From Microbacterium psychrotolerans (GTDB lineage Bacteria; Actinomycetota; Actinomycetes; Actinomycetales; Microbacteriaceae): DNA of 64,000 nucleotides. Below, one piece after another: positions 42,675 to 51,562 of this stretch. Below the pieces are notes generated by a model. That model saw only the letters and a program-made list of their open reading frames with translations, made no database searches and was not told where the DNA came from. The stretch's first letter is position 1. Every line of letters starts with the position of its first letter. The DNA lies in contig NZ_JAVFWO010000001.1 in assembly GCF_031085295.1 (NCBI RefSeq), forward strand, positions 186,001 through 250,000. The letters run 5' to 3'. The position numbers and the translations under genes are program-made.

Positions 42675-44960
42675 ATGCCTGACACCCTGATCCAGTTCCG
42701 CGCCGAAGCGGCAGGGATCACGCCGACCGCCCTCGAGCAGTGGGGCGCGACAGATCCCACGGGCAGACGCCTGAGCGCAAACACGTATCACCTCACGCTC
42801 GACGACAAGCCGTTCCCGGCGGTCTCCGGCGAGCTCATCCTGCAGCGCTACCCGGCGGACGAGTGGCGCGATGCTCTGCTCACGATGCGGGATGCCGGTT
42901 GCACCGTCGTCTCGTCCTACCTCTTCTGGGGGCTCGTCGAGCCTCGGGCCGGCGAGTTCGACTTCACCGGGTCGAACGACATCCGTCGCTTCGCCGAGCT
43001 GTGCGCCGAGCTGGGGCTGCTGTTCGCGCCGCGCATCGGCCCCTTCGACAACTCCGAGTACCTGCTCGGCGGCCTCCCGCCCTGGCTGTACGGCATGCCT
43101 CTTGTCGAGCGCTCGAACGATCCGCTCTACCTCGAGCGCGTGCGCCTGTACTTCGAGAAGGTGGCGGAGCAGCTCCGCGGACTCTACTGGTCGGACGGTG
43201 GGCCGATCGTGATCGTGCAGCTCGAGAACGAGCTCTCGCACGCGCCCAACGATTGGCGCACGCTCTTCGGCTACACCGCCACCGACCACCGGGGCCCGGA
43301 GGACGGGGCCGCGTTCGGCGCGCACATGTCGGCACTGCGCGAGACCGCGATCGAGGCCGGGATCACGCCGCCCTTCTTCGCGATGACCGCGTGGGGTCTG
43401 CCGGACGACGTTCGGTCGGAGGACTTCCTGCCGACGTACGGGGCATACATGGACCTTCATCCGCAGCCGGGCGGCAACCATGTGCTCACGACGTTCCAGG
43501 CCGGCGAGTATCCCTACCGCGGCCAGCGGCCGACGGCGTTCTGCGAGCTCGGCACGGGTTCCCCCGCGCGCGCGGACTACCGGTCGATGACCGCGGCGGG
43601 ATCCGTGGTGACGACGGCGATCACGCGGTTCGCGTCCGTCGAGTCGCTCTTCCTGGGCTACTACCTGTACCACGGGGGCACGAATCCGGTGCGGGGCGAC
43701 GGTTTTGGGTGGACGACGAAGGGCCCGGACTTCCCGCTGCGCTCCTACGACTTCTGGGCGCCCGTCAGCGAGTTCGGCGAGCGTCGCGAATCCTTCCACC
43801 GGCTTCTGCCTCTCAACCTGTTCGTCCGCGAGTTCGGCGCGGATCTGGCGCCGACGCAGGTCGTCGAGCCGCAGCATCCAGTGATAGATCCGGAGGATGA
43901 TCGCCTTCGCACGATCCTTCGCGCCGACCACGGCACCGGATTCCTCTTCTATGCGAACTACGGCAATAACGTCCCGCTGCCGGACCGGGAGGATGCCGGA
44001 TTCGAGGTCGCGCTCGCGGACGGCACGGTGGCCTTCCCGCGGCGCTCCGCGCTGAGCATCGCCAGCGGCGCGGTCGGCATTCTGCCGATCGGGCTGTCGC
44101 TCGGGGCGGGGCTGACGCTGGTCTCGGCGACCGCCCAGCCGCTGGCGCGGCTCGGCGGCGACGGCGCGCCGGTCGTGGTGTTTCACGCCGACGACCAGGG
44201 CGACGTCGAGTTCACGATCGCCGGCGTCACGACGGACGAGGTCACGGGCGCCGAGCGCGTGTTCGCGGAATCGGACGGCGTGACCGTCGTCGTCGCCGTG
44301 GCCGATGGTGCGGAGTTCCAGGTTCGCGGGCCGGCGGGCACCGCGACCATCGTCGTGATCCCGACCACCCATGCCGAGTCCAGCGCGCTCGTGCCCACCG
44401 CGTCCGGCACGCGCCTTCTCACGACGGACGCCGAGGTCGGCCGGGTCGACGACACCGTCGTGCTCTCCCGCATCCTCCCCATCGGCACAGCGCCGTCGGC
44501 CGCCCTGATCCGTCGCCCCGGGGTGGGCGACGATCTCTCCGCCACACTCCCCGCCACGGTCGCCGAGCCGCCGATCACCGTCACTTCACTTTCCGAGGGA
44601 CGCGCGCTCCTCACCGCCTCAGACCCCGCCGCCGACCTCGAGGAGCTTTGGCTGGATGTCGCGTACTCGGGCGACATCGTACGGCTCTTCGACGCCGCGA
44701 CCGGGCTGCTGGTCGGCGACGACTTCTCGCGCGGCATCCCGTGGCGCGTGAAGCTCGGACGCTTCACCGACCAGCTGCGCGGTGCCGGACTGCAACTGCG
44801 CGTCGAGCCCATATCGACGCGCGTCGAGGTGCCCAACGACGAAGGGATCCTGCTGGACCACGCCGAGCGGCCCGTCGGCGACGCCCGCATCGACGACCTC
44901 GCCTTCCTGCAGCGGGTCTCACGCGCGGTCCCGATCGGCGACCTGTTCCCGGAGCGCTGA
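42675..44960 (+). CDS. GH35 beta-galactosidase
   Basis: A 761-residue family 35 retaining beta-galactosidase. Barrel signatures: TMRDAGCTVVSSYLFWGLVEP, general acid Glu near 185 in QLENE, nucleophile Glu near 291 in CELGTGS, YLYHGGTNP. C-terminal beta-sandwich domains follow. No signal peptide. In plants' rhamnogalacturonan and arabinogalactan, and in many plant glycosides, galactose and rhamnose occur together, matching the GH78 neighbours. The stop TGA overlaps the next ATG by 1 bp (TGATG). Confidence 0.92.
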   Translation: MPDTLIQFRAEAAGITPTALEQWGATDPTGRRLSANTYHLTLDDKPFPAVSGELILQRYPADEWRDALLTMRDAGCTVVSSYLFWGLVEPRAGEFDFTGSNDIRRFAELCAELGLLFAPRIGPFDNSEYLLGGLPPWLYGMPLVERSNDPLYLERVRLYFEKVAEQLRGLYWSDGGPIVIVQLENELSHAPNDWRTLFGYTATDHRGPEDGAAFGAHMSALRETAIEAGITPPFFAMTAWGLPDDVRSEDFLPTYGAYMDLHPQPGGNHVLTTFQAGEYPYRGQRPTAFCELGTGSPARADYRSMTAAGSVVTTAITRFASVESLFLGYYLYHGGTNPVRGDGFGWTTKGPDFPLRSYDFWAPVSEFGERRESFHRLLPLNLFVREFGADLAPTQVVEPQHPVIDPEDDRLRTILRADHGTGFLFYANYGNNVPLPDREDAGFEVALADGTVAFPRRSALSIASGAVGILPIGLSLGAGLTLVSATAQPLARLGGDGAPVVVFHADDQGDVEFTIAGVTTDEVTGAERVFAESDGVTVVVAVADGAEFQVRGPAGTATIVVIPTTHAESSALVPTASGTRLLTTDAEVGRVDDTVVLSRILPIGTAPSAALIRRPGVGDDLSATLPATVAEPPITVTSLSEGRALLTASDPAADLEELWLDVAYSGDIVRLFDAATGLLVGDDFSRGIPWRVKLGRFTDQLRGAGLQLRVEPISTRVEVPNDEGILLDHAERPVGDARIDDLAFLQRVSRAVPIGDLFPER

Positions 44961-46849
44961 TGGCGGGCACGTGGGGCGAGGTCACGGTGCGCAGAGCGTC
45001 GTCGGGGATGCCTCTCATCGAGGCTGCCGACGAAGCCGCGGCCTTCTTCGGACTCGGCTACGCGCAGGCGTGCGACGACCTCGAAGGACTGCTGCGCCAG
45101 TTCCTGCTCGTCCGCGCGGAACTGGCGCTCGCAGACCCCGACGCCGGCGCGCGGGACGACAACCAGCGGCGCTGGCGCGTCCATGACGAGGCTCGAACCG
45201 CCTACGAGTCGCTTCCCGCCGGGATGCAGGAGTGCTACCGCGCGTTCACGGCGGGCATCGCCGAGCGCGTGGCGGAGGTTCCGGAGCTTGTACCGGCCTG
45301 GGCGCCGCCGCTCGACCCGTGGCTGCCGATCGGGGTCAATCGCACGGTCATGCTGTTCTGGGTGATCGCCGATGCGGTCGCGGCACTGCGAGCTGCAGGC
45401 GTCGACCTGCCGCCGGTCGTCTCCGAGCTGGATCGCACACCGATGACACCGGGGTCGAACGCGTGGGTGCTCACCCCACTTCGCACCGCCCACGGCGCGA
45501 CGATCCTCGTCAGCGACCCCCACCTGCCCTTCGGCGACGTCTACGCGATGCACGAGGCGACCATCGTCACGGAGTCATTGCACTACACGGGGTTCACGTT
45601 CCTCGGGGCGATGCTGCCCGCGCTCGCGCACAACGACGCGGTCGCGTGGGGATGCACCACGGGTGGCCCACGCGTGTCGGACGCCTACCGGGTGCCTGAC
45701 GTCGGTCAAGAGGCGCTGACCATCAACGGCCTGCGCTCGCCCGTGGTCGCGAGACAGGACGGCTGGGCTTACGCCATATGCAGCCCGTACACCGACGCGA
45801 TCGGCGAGACCGAGACGCAGCTGCTCGCCATGCTCCGCAGCCGGTCCGTGGGGGAGCTGCGCACCGTGCTGGCCCGCCGAGCCTTCCCTCCGCAGAACAT
45901 CCTCGCGGCCGACCGCGATGGCGCGAGCCTCTACGTGCGAACCGGGCGGGTTCCCCGGCGGCCCGCGACTGCGACCGGCATCCTCGACCTCTCGCAGACG
46001 TGGAACGGCTACCTGGAGCCAGAAGAGCTCGTGCACCTCGATGGCGCTCCGACGGGCTACCTCCAGAACTGCAACTCGGCGCCCGACACGGTCGCCCCGG
46101 AGATCCGGAGCGAGGACTGGCACCCCGACGCGTTCCATGACGTGCCCGGCAGGCAGACCTCCCGCAGCGAGCGGAGCGTCGAACTGCTGGCCGACGCCGT
46201 CGGCGTCGACACCGAGCGCATGACGGCCTGGGCGGTCGAGGACCGCTGGCCCGACACCCCGCGCTGGCGCGAGGCACTAGCCGCCGCGATCTCGTCCGAC
46301 CCTGCGCGCGTCGCAGGCTGGAGCGAGGAGCGCGCCGCGTTCGCCGACGACCTCCTCTCCTTCGACGGCAGTGCGTCGCCAGAATCCACACACGCCACGG
46401 CGTGGCTGGCCTGGCGGACGGCGGTAGCGCAGACGCCCGAGGACCCGGTCCGGCTCCGCACGCTCGTGGATGCGCTCGATCCCGACCTCCTGCTCGGCGC
46501 CGTCGAGCGAGCCGTCATCGACCGGCGTCCCTACGGGGCCGTGCACCGCATGGCATCCGGCGAACCCGGCAGGGGCGGCGCGTTCACGGTGCGGCCGTCG
46601 GCCGAAGGCGACGTGCAGCCCTCGATGCAGGTGCCGCTGCGTGCCACGTACTTCAAGGACGGCGTGGCCTTCGCCGGCGGCCCCGCGCTGCGCATCGTCA
46701 TGTTCGACTCCACGGGAATGACGTCGTGGAGCCTCCTGCTCCCACGCCGGGCCGACGCCTTCTCGCGGGGCGAGGTACTGCCGACGCCGTTCCACGCCGC
46801 CGACACCGCTCACGAGCGCACGTTCCCCGCGACGGGAGCCCGTTCATGA
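44960..46849 (+). CDS. Penicillin-acylase-family (Ntn) amidohydrolase without signal peptide
   Basis: A 629-residue member of the S45 N-terminal-nucleophile family (penicillin acylase, acyl-homoserine-lactone acylase). The autocatalytic site is GSNAW with Ser166 as the new beta-chain N-terminus, followed by ATILVSDPHLPF and GFTFLGAMLPALAHN, all family hallmarks; an alpha region of ~165 residues precedes it. Known members are exported; here no signal peptide is visible and the start, fixed by TGATG overlap with GH35, leaves no room for one. It hydrolyses amide bonds to acyl groups. Its presence between GH35, an esterase and rhamnosidases suggests an N-acylated or acyl-decorated glycoside substrate. 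It overlaps the next gene by 4 bp. Confidence 0.88.
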   Translation: MAGTWGEVTVRRASSGMPLIEAADEAAAFFGLGYAQACDDLEGLLRQFLLVRAELALADPDAGARDDNQRRWRVHDEARTAYESLPAGMQECYRAFTAGIAERVAEVPELVPAWAPPLDPWLPIGVNRTVMLFWVIADAVAALRAAGVDLPPVVSELDRTPMTPGSNAWVLTPLRTAHGATILVSDPHLPFGDVYAMHEATIVTESLHYTGFTFLGAMLPALAHNDAVAWGCTTGGPRVSDAYRVPDVGQEALTINGLRSPVVARQDGWAYAICSPYTDAIGETETQLLAMLRSRSVGELRTVLARRAFPPQNILAADRDGASLYVRTGRVPRRPATATGILDLSQTWNGYLEPEELVHLDGAPTGYLQNCNSAPDTVAPEIRSEDWHPDAFHDVPGRQTSRSERSVELLADAVGVDTERMTAWAVEDRWPDTPRWREALAAAISSDPARVAGWSEERAAFADDLLSFDGSASPESTHATAWLAWRTAVAQTPEDPVRLRTLVDALDPDLLLGAVERAVIDRRPYGAVHRMASGEPGRGGAFTVRPSAEGDVQPSMQVPLRATYFKDGVAFAGGPALRIVMFDSTGMTSWSLLLPRRADAFSRGEVLPTPFHAADTAHERTFPATGARS

Positions 46850-47808
46850 CGTCCAGGTTCCATCCCGACCTCGCCGCGGCGGCCGACCTCCCCCGCGTTC
46901 CGGTCCGCGTCGAGGATCTCCCGACGATCCAGGCGATCGAACCGATCGCGCTGCACGCCCCCGCAGACGTCGAGATCGTCGATGTCGACGCGACCGGCGC
47001 AGCCGGCGCGCCCCCCGTTCGGCTCCGCGTGTACCGACCCGCTGCTCGCGCGCAGGACACCCCCGCCCTCTACTGGATGCACGGCGGCGGATATCTCGCG
47101 GGCTCACTCGAGAGCGACGACCCGATCGCGATCGACATCGTCCGCCGGCTCGGCATCGTCGTCGTCTCGGTGCGCTACCGGCTCGCACCGGCGCATCCTG
47201 CTCCCGCCGCACTCGACGACGCGTACTCCGGCCTCGCCTGGGTCTTCCGCAACGCCTCCGACCTGGGCGTCGACCCGGACCGAATCGCCATCGGCGGCGG
47301 CAGCGCCGGCGCGGGTCTCGCGGCTGCGCTCGCACAGCTGACCCACGATCGGGCGGAGTATCGCCCCGTCTTCCAATTGCTCGTGGAGCCCATGCTCGAC
47401 GATCGCACCGCGGTCCGCACCGATATCGATCTCACCTTCGTGCGCGGCTGGGAGGCGGAGAGCAACCGGCTCGCGTGGGAGGCCTATCTCGGGCAGCCGC
47501 CCGGGATGGAGCACGCCCCCGAGTACGTCGTTCCCGCACGCCGGAAGGACCTCTCCGGCCTTCCGCCCGCCTGGATGGGGGTCGGGACTCTCGACCTGTT
47601 CTTCGACGAGGACCTCGAGTACGCCCGCCGCCTGGAGCTCGCAGGCGTTCCGTGCGAGACCCACATCGTGCCCGGCGCGTTCCACGGGTTCGAGTCGATC
47701 TTTCCCGACGCGCAGGTCTCGAAGTCGTTCGTCACGACCGCCGTCGATGCACTCGCCGTGGCGCTCGGCGTCGGCGGGCGCTCGAGCACGACACCCAGCA
47801 GCTGGTGA
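46846..47808 (+). CDS. HSL-family alpha/beta hydrolase (esterase)
   Basis: A 320-residue hormone-sensitive-lipase-type esterase (family IV). Oxyanion motif HGGGYLAG near residue 78, nucleophile Ser in GGGSAGAGLA near 150, Asp in LDLFFDED and His in GAFHGFE near 284. The N-terminal cap helices are present. No signal peptide. Cleaves short-chain acyl esters; in this operon probably removes acetyl or other acyl groups from imported sugars. Overlaps the acylase gene by ATGA; the next gene follows after 17 bp. Confidence 0.92.
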   Translation: MTSRFHPDLAAAADLPRVPVRVEDLPTIQAIEPIALHAPADVEIVDVDATGAAGAPPVRLRVYRPAARAQDTPALYWMHGGGYLAGSLESDDPIAIDIVRRLGIVVVSVRYRLAPAHPAPAALDDAYSGLAWVFRNASDLGVDPDRIAIGGGSAGAGLAAALAQLTHDRAEYRPVFQLLVEPMLDDRTAVRTDIDLTFVRGWEAESNRLAWEAYLGQPPGMEHAPEYVVPARRKDLSGLPPAWMGVGTLDLFFDEDLEYARRLELAGVPCETHIVPGAFHGFESIFPDAQVSKSFVTTAVDALAVALGVGGRSSTTPSSW

Positions 47809-47825
47809 CACGAAGGAGCGAACGC

Positions 47826-50459
47826 ATGCGCGTCACGCATCTGCGCAGCGATCTGCGCACCGACCCCCTCGGGGTGGGAACCCCGCACCCCGAGTTCGAC
47901 TGGCGTGTCGAGGACGGCGCCACGGACGCACGACAAGCCGCGTACCGGATCGTGGTCGAGGACGCCGAAGCCGGGCACACGGTCTGGGACAGCGGCGACG
48001 TGGCGGATGCCCGACCGTACGGCGCCGTGTATGCCGGGGCACCGCTTGCTCCATCGCGCGCATATCGTTGGCGGGTCCGGGTTCTCGACGACGCGGGACG
48101 AACCAGCGGATGGAGCGCGTGGACGCGCTTCGAGACCGCGAAGTTCGGCGGCGGGGGCTTCACGGCATCGTGGATCGGCCTGGACGAGACACCCGACCCC
48201 GACGATGCCGGCGCAGCACTGTTCCGCCGCGACCTCGTGATCGCCGCTCCGGTCGTGCGCGGACGCGCGTACGCGTCGGCGCTCGGCTGGTACAAGCTCT
48301 TCGTCAACGGCCACGACGTCACCGGCGCATCGCTGGTGCCGCGCTGGACTCCGATGGATCACCTCGTCGAGTACCAGGTGTTCGACATCACCGACAGTAT
48401 CCGGGAGGGCTCCAACGTCGTCGGGATGGCGGTGGGTGACGGTCGTTACCGTGGCGGGCTCAGCGCGTTCGACCGGCGCCGCACCTACGGAGATCGCCTC
48501 GGGGCATTCGTCCAGCTGGAACTGGATCTCGCCGACGGCACGACGCTCAGCATGGTCACCGATGGCCAATGGCGCGCCGGCCGCGGCGCGATCCTGCGCA
48601 GCGATCCGATGCGCGGCGAGCTTCGCGATCTTCGCCTCCCGTTCGACGACTGGCTCTCCGGCCCGATGCCCGAACGGTTCGCCCCTGCCGCGATCCTTCC
48701 CCCGCCGAACGGCGAGCTCACTGCCGAGTCGGTCGCCCGCGTCACGGAAGTCGACCGCCGCCGGCCGGCAGCGATCCACATCGCCCCCAGCGGTGCGCAG
48801 GTGGTGGATTTCGGCCAGAATCTCGCAGGCGTCGCTCGCGTCCGCCTGTGCGGCGAACCCGGGTCGGAGGTGCGGATCACCTACAGCGAGCTCGTCGACC
48901 CCACCGGTGAGATCGAGACCGAGTACATGTTCATGGACCCGGCACATCCCAGGTACTTCCGGGACGACGTCGTGCTCGCAGGCGGCGAGCACGTCTTCCA
49001 GCCGTGGTTCAGCATCCAGGGATTCCGCTATGTCGAGATCGTGGGCGCACAGCCCCTGTCGCCCGAAGACGTGGAGGCCGTCGTCCTCTCGACGGCGCTG
49101 GAGTACACCGGTGAATTCCACTGCTCCGACCCACGGCTGGAGCAGCTCGAGTCCAACGTGCGCTGGAGCCTGCGATCCAACTTCACCGACACAGCGACGG
49201 ACTGCCCCACCCGGGAGCGCGCCGGCTGGACGGGCGACATCCAGGTGTTCGCCGAGACCGCCACGCTCCTCGCGGACGTGCAGTCCTACCTGCGCCGCTA
49301 CCTGCGGAACGTCTCCGCCGAGCAGCTGCCGGACGGACGCATCCCGCCGTACATCCCGAGCGAGACCTCGGCGTTCAGCGGCCCGCTGCTGGAGACGCTC
49401 GACGCGGTTTCGAGCTCGGTCGGATGGGGCGACGTCGCCGTTCTCACCCCGTGGGACCTGTACCTCGCCTACGGCGACCGACGGGTCCTCGAGGCGCAGT
49501 ATGAGACCGCGCAGCGCTGGGTGGCCAGCCTCGAGGCACTCGCTCACGGCGATCGCGATGCGAGCGACAGACCGAGCACCGGAGTGGAAGAGCTCGAGCG
49601 GTGGATCGTCGACCGGGGATTCCACTGGGGCGAATGGCTGCGACCCGGCGAGGGCGACGAGGCGATGGAGCACAACTGGACATACGGTCGCCCGGTCGTC
49701 GCGACGGCGTACTTCGCCCACTCGTCCGCGGTCCTCGCGAAGGTCGCCGGCGAGCTCGGCCGCGACGAGGAGCGCAAGCGCTACGAGGACCAGGCCGCGT
49801 TCATCAGACGCGCATGGCGCGCCGCATTCGTCGGGGACGACGGTCGGATCGGCGAGGACAAGCAGGACGACTACGTCCGCGCGCTCGCCTTCGGCCTGCT
49901 CGAACGGGCCGATGAACCGGCCGCGCTGGCCCGGCTCGTCGCGATGATCGAGGAGGCCGACATGCATCTGGGCACGGGATTCCTCTCCACGAAGCTGCTG
50001 CTGCCGACCCTGACCGCCCACCGGCGCACGGAGCTGGCGTACGCGTTGCTCCTGCAGCACACCTCACCCTCGTGGCTGGCCCCGACCGCTCAGGGAGCAA
50101 CCACGATCTGGGAGCGATGGGACGGCTACGACGCGGCCGGCAGACCCACCGCATCGCACAACCACTACGCATTCGGAGCGGTCGCCAGCTGGTTCTATCA
50201 CGGCATCGCGGGCCTCTCGCCGTCCGCCCCGGGCTGGGCGGAGATCCGCATCGATCCGCAGATCGGTGGCGGCCTGACCTGGGCATCCGCCCGCGTCTGC
50301 ACCCCGCACGGCACTGCGGCGAGCGCGTGGTCACTCACCGATGACGTGGTGACGCTCGATGTCGAGGTGCCGTTCTCTGTGACTGCGACCGTCGTCCTTC
50401 CCGACGGCGAGGTCCGCATCGGTTCGGGCAGCCACCGATTCGCCTACCCGGCTGGGTGA
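47826..50459 (+). CDS. GH78 alpha-L-rhamnosidase (2)
   Basis: An 877-residue second family 78 rhamnosidase, closer to the classical Bac_rhamnosid domain order: N-terminal fibronectin-like domain (HPEFDWRVEDG, YRWRVRVLDDAG), two jelly-roll domains (LGWYKLFVNGHDV, VDFGQNLAGVARVR), (alpha/alpha)6 barrel with DCPTRERAGWTGD near residues 459-471, and C-terminal beta domain. Start ATG 47826 has GAAGGAG upstream; the earlier frame is antisense-like. No signal peptide. Two non-identical GH78 enzymes in one operon suggest two rhamnose linkages in the substrate. Its TGA overlaps the GTG of lacI. Confidence 0.93.
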   Translation: MRVTHLRSDLRTDPLGVGTPHPEFDWRVEDGATDARQAAYRIVVEDAEAGHTVWDSGDVADARPYGAVYAGAPLAPSRAYRWRVRVLDDAGRTSGWSAWTRFETAKFGGGGFTASWIGLDETPDPDDAGAALFRRDLVIAAPVVRGRAYASALGWYKLFVNGHDVTGASLVPRWTPMDHLVEYQVFDITDSIREGSNVVGMAVGDGRYRGGLSAFDRRRTYGDRLGAFVQLELDLADGTTLSMVTDGQWRAGRGAILRSDPMRGELRDLRLPFDDWLSGPMPERFAPAAILPPPNGELTAESVARVTEVDRRRPAAIHIAPSGAQVVDFGQNLAGVARVRLCGEPGSEVRITYSELVDPTGEIETEYMFMDPAHPRYFRDDVVLAGGEHVFQPWFSIQGFRYVEIVGAQPLSPEDVEAVVLSTALEYTGEFHCSDPRLEQLESNVRWSLRSNFTDTATDCPTRERAGWTGDIQVFAETATLLADVQSYLRRYLRNVSAEQLPDGRIPPYIPSETSAFSGPLLETLDAVSSSVGWGDVAVLTPWDLYLAYGDRRVLEAQYETAQRWVASLEALAHGDRDASDRPSTGVEELERWIVDRGFHWGEWLRPGEGDEAMEHNWTYGRPVVATAYFAHSSAVLAKVAGELGRDEERKRYEDQAAFIRRAWRAAFVGDDGRIGEDKQDDYVRALAFGLLERADEPAALARLVAMIEEADMHLGTGFLSTKLLLPTLTAHRRTELAYALLLQHTSPSWLAPTAQGATTIWERWDGYDAAGRPTASHNHYAFGAVASWFYHGIAGLSPSAPGWAEIRIDPQIGGGLTWASARVCTPHGTAASAWSLTDDVVTLDVEVPFSVTATVVLPDGEVRIGSGSHRFAYPAG

Positions 50460-51526
50460 GTGCGATGACGGGGATGACGGGCGGCAACCAGTCGGACCGG
50501 CGCTCGACGCTGGTCGACGTCGCCCGGCTCGCCGGCGTCTCGGTCGGCACTGCATCCAACTATCTCAACCATCCTGAGAGGGTCGCCGCATCGACCAGGG
50601 CCAGCGTTGCGGAGGCCGTGCGTCTCCTGGACTTCGTGCCCAACGGTCAGGCACGTGCGCTGCGCGGTCAGTCCCGCACGATCGGGATGATCGTCAGCGA
50701 CCTCGGCAACTCCTTCTTCGTCGAGATGACCCGGGGCGCGGAGGAGGCCGCCAGCGCGGCAGGCTACGCACTGCTGGTGGCCAGCAGCGTGGGTTCCGAG
50801 GAGAAGCAACGGCAGCTGCTCCAGGTGTTCGACGAGGCGCGGTTCGCCGGTGTGCTGCTCGCGCCGTTCGAAGCGACCGCCGACTATCGCGAGCCGGCCG
50901 GCCTTCGTGCGCCGTGCGTGGTGCTCAACGCATCGCGGCCCGGTCACTACGGCTCCTGCGTGGTGAGTGATGACGAGCTGGGGGGATACATCGCCGCGCG
51001 GCACATGATCGACCGGGGTCGGGTTCGGTTGCATTTCGTCGCGGGTCCGCTGCGGCTGGCTCCGATCGCGCAACGGCTCCACGGGGCGCGACGAGCCGTT
51101 GCCGAGGCGTCGGGCGTTCGCCTGTCGGTGGAGCACGTCGCTTTCACGGATCACCTCATCGAGGGCGAGGCGGTGGCCGCCGGCATCCTCGCGCAGCCTC
51201 GCGAGCAGAGGCCTGACGCCATCCTGTCCACCTCCGACATCCTGGCGCTCGCGATCATCCACGCCGTGCAAGGCATTCTCAAGGTGCCGGAGGAGCTCGC
51301 CGTGATCGGCTACGACAACAACGCCGCGGCGCGCGACGCGACGATCTCGGTGAGCACCGTGGCTCAGGCGAGTTCCGAGATGGGCGCCTCGGCCTTCGGA
51401 CTGCTCCTCGAGGAGCTCAGCGGCCAGTCCCGCCAGGGGCAGTTGATCTCGCTTCCGCCGCAGCTCGTCGTCCGTGCGAGTTCCGCCGCGCCCAGGAAGG
51501 AGTCGCACCATCGCCGCTCTGACTGA
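50456..51526 (+). CDS. LacI-family transcriptional regulator
   Basis: A 356-residue LacI regulator (SDRRSTLVDVARLAGVSVGTASNYLN motif pattern at residues ~13-37). Core domain with IGMIVSDLGNSFF and VIGYDNNAAARDATISV. The HTH uses TASNY rather than the usual TVSRV, which may alter operator choice. GTG 50456 overlaps the rhamnosidase stop; ATG 50465 is an alternative. Located in the middle of the operon, it likely controls it through palindromes at 39431 and 56073-56182. Confidence 0.9.
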   Translation: MSAMTGMTGGNQSDRRSTLVDVARLAGVSVGTASNYLNHPERVAASTRASVAEAVRLLDFVPNGQARALRGQSRTIGMIVSDLGNSFFVEMTRGAEEAASAAGYALLVASSVGSEEKQRQLLQVFDEARFAGVLLAPFEATADYREPAGLRAPCVVLNASRPGHYGSCVVSDDELGGYIAARHMIDRGRVRLHFVAGPLRLAPIAQRLHGARRAVAEASGVRLSVEHVAFTDHLIEGEAVAAGILAQPREQRPDAILSTSDILALAIIHAVQGILKVPEELAVIGYDNNAAARDATISVSTVAQASSEMGASAFGLLLEELSGQSRQGQLISLPPQLVVRASSAAPRKESHHRRSD

Positions 51527-51562
51527 AGCCACCGTTCGACTGATCCTCACCGAAGGAGTTCG

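Noticed and set aside
42066..44372. 768-codon open frame on the minus strand
   Set aside because: Antisense to the end of GH78 and to GH35, whose catalytic motifs are intact.
44960..46849. Beta-lactam resistance role for the S45 acylase and the class C hydrolases
   Set aside because: No export signals and the context is sugar catabolism; family folds are shared with esterases and amidases of many substrates.
47484..50060. 858-codon open frame on the minus strand
   Set aside because: Antisense to the second GH78 gene; composition is Arg/Val/Asp-rich with no domain pattern.
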